Part shown: positions 63,837-64,000 of the stretch, piece after piece
How positions within the stretch are numbered: position 1 is the stretch's first letter
Layout of the letters: the number at the start of each line of letters is the position of its first letter
From: Microcella humidisoli
Lineage (GTDB): Bacteria > Actinomycetota > Actinomycetes > Actinomycetales > Microbacteriaceae
DNA: 64,000 nt
Reading direction: 5' to 3'
Assembly: GCF_024362325.1 (NCBI RefSeq)
Contig: NZ_CP101497.1
Coordinates: forward strand, 310,001 to 374,000
Position numbers and translations under genes: made by a program
Notes under the pieces: model-generated
What the model was told of the DNA's origin: nothing
Databases searched by the model: none
What the model saw: the letters and a program-made list of their open reading frames with translations, nothing else

Positions 63837-64000
63837 TCAGGAACGGGAGTAGAAGGGCAGCGCCACGACCGTGGCGGGGATGCGGGTGCCGCGCACGTCG
63901 AGCTCGAGCGCGGTGCCGAGCGCGGAGGCCTCGGGCGACACGAACGCCATGGCGATCGGGTACCCCAGCGTGGGCGACAGCGCGCCCGAGGTGACCCCGC
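63837..64000 (-). CDS. gcvT: Aminomethyltransferase (GcvT), C-terminal end only
   Basis: GcvT transfers the methylene group from GcvH to tetrahydrofolate. About 54 C-terminal residues are visible, read as [20 protein letters not shown] and ending in a LPFYSRS-type tail, the typical closing segment of GcvT. The rest lies beyond the right edge of the window, as would any glycine riboswitch upstream. Confidence 0.93.
   Translation of the reverse strand, partial: GVTSGALSPTLGYPIAMAFVSPEASALGTALELDVRGTRIPATVVALPFYSRS

Overview
The window is high-GC chromosomal DNA from an actinobacterium, most likely a member of the Microbacteriaceae (Micrococcales). Three things suggest this: the conserved block leuCD-murA-plsC-gpsA-ddl-thiL-rsmD-recG-coaD; frequent leaderless starts, in which a TAnnnT box lies 6-8 bases before an ATG or GTG; and an uptake cassette for the deazaflavin precursor F420-0, known from marine relatives of this family. 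The family placement is an inference. Nothing here looks like phage, an insertion sequence, CRISPR or rRNA.

Region 1 (1-19.4 kb) is an accessory island that looks like one catabolic regulon. The minus-strand genes encode a class III CoA-transferase, an MDR dehydrogenase, an amidohydrolase and an OsmC-like protein. Opposite them lies an NMT1/THI5-type binding protein. Next comes a long minus-strand operon for an F420-type luciferase-like oxidoreductase, an odd alpha/beta hydrolase, a cyclic-amide hydrolase, a second luciferase-like monooxygenase, a SsuBC-type transporter and a RidA-family protein. A GntR/FCD regulator with an MFS exporter is divergent from a three-gene F420-0 ABC importer, which converges on cofE and fgd (F420-dependent glucose-6-phosphate dehydrogenase). 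Six copies of the palindrome TGGATACnGTATCCA, from perfect to degenerate, lie at the promoters of this region, mostly over the -10 box. I read it as a system that imports an N-containing ring compound, imports and matures the F420 cofactor, reduces it with Fgd, and uses it for oxidoreduction, all under one repressor. The substrate is unknown.

Region 2 (19.4-37.7 kb) is mostly housekeeping: coaD, recG, rsmD, thiL, ddl, gpsA, plsC, murA and leuDC. It carries apparent insertions: a RelE/Phd toxin-antitoxin pair with a methyltransferase between rsmD and thiL, and a membrane-anchored MurF-like ligase with an alpha/beta hydrolase between gpsA and ddl. Two long inverted repeats fill the recG-rsmD gap. 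A 15-residue leader peptide with three consecutive Leu codons precedes leuC and indicates attenuation.

Region 3 (37.7-50.4 kb) is mixed: TerC, a diacylglycerol kinase, a CsoR/RcnR-family metal regulator sharing a palindromic operator with a metallo-beta-lactamase-fold protein, a MerR regulator with its membrane-protein partner, glycerate kinase, a cytochrome b-like protein, gltX, an MFS protein, an FAH-family hydrolase, and the genes for tRNA-Glu(CTC) and tRNA-Gln(CTG).

Region 4 (50.4-64 kb) holds typA, an oligopeptide ABC transporter (oppA, B, C and a fused DF ATPase) interrupted by an opposite-strand PH-domain gene, a CPBP protease, and the glycine cleavage genes gcvT (cut by the window edge), gcvH and gcvP.
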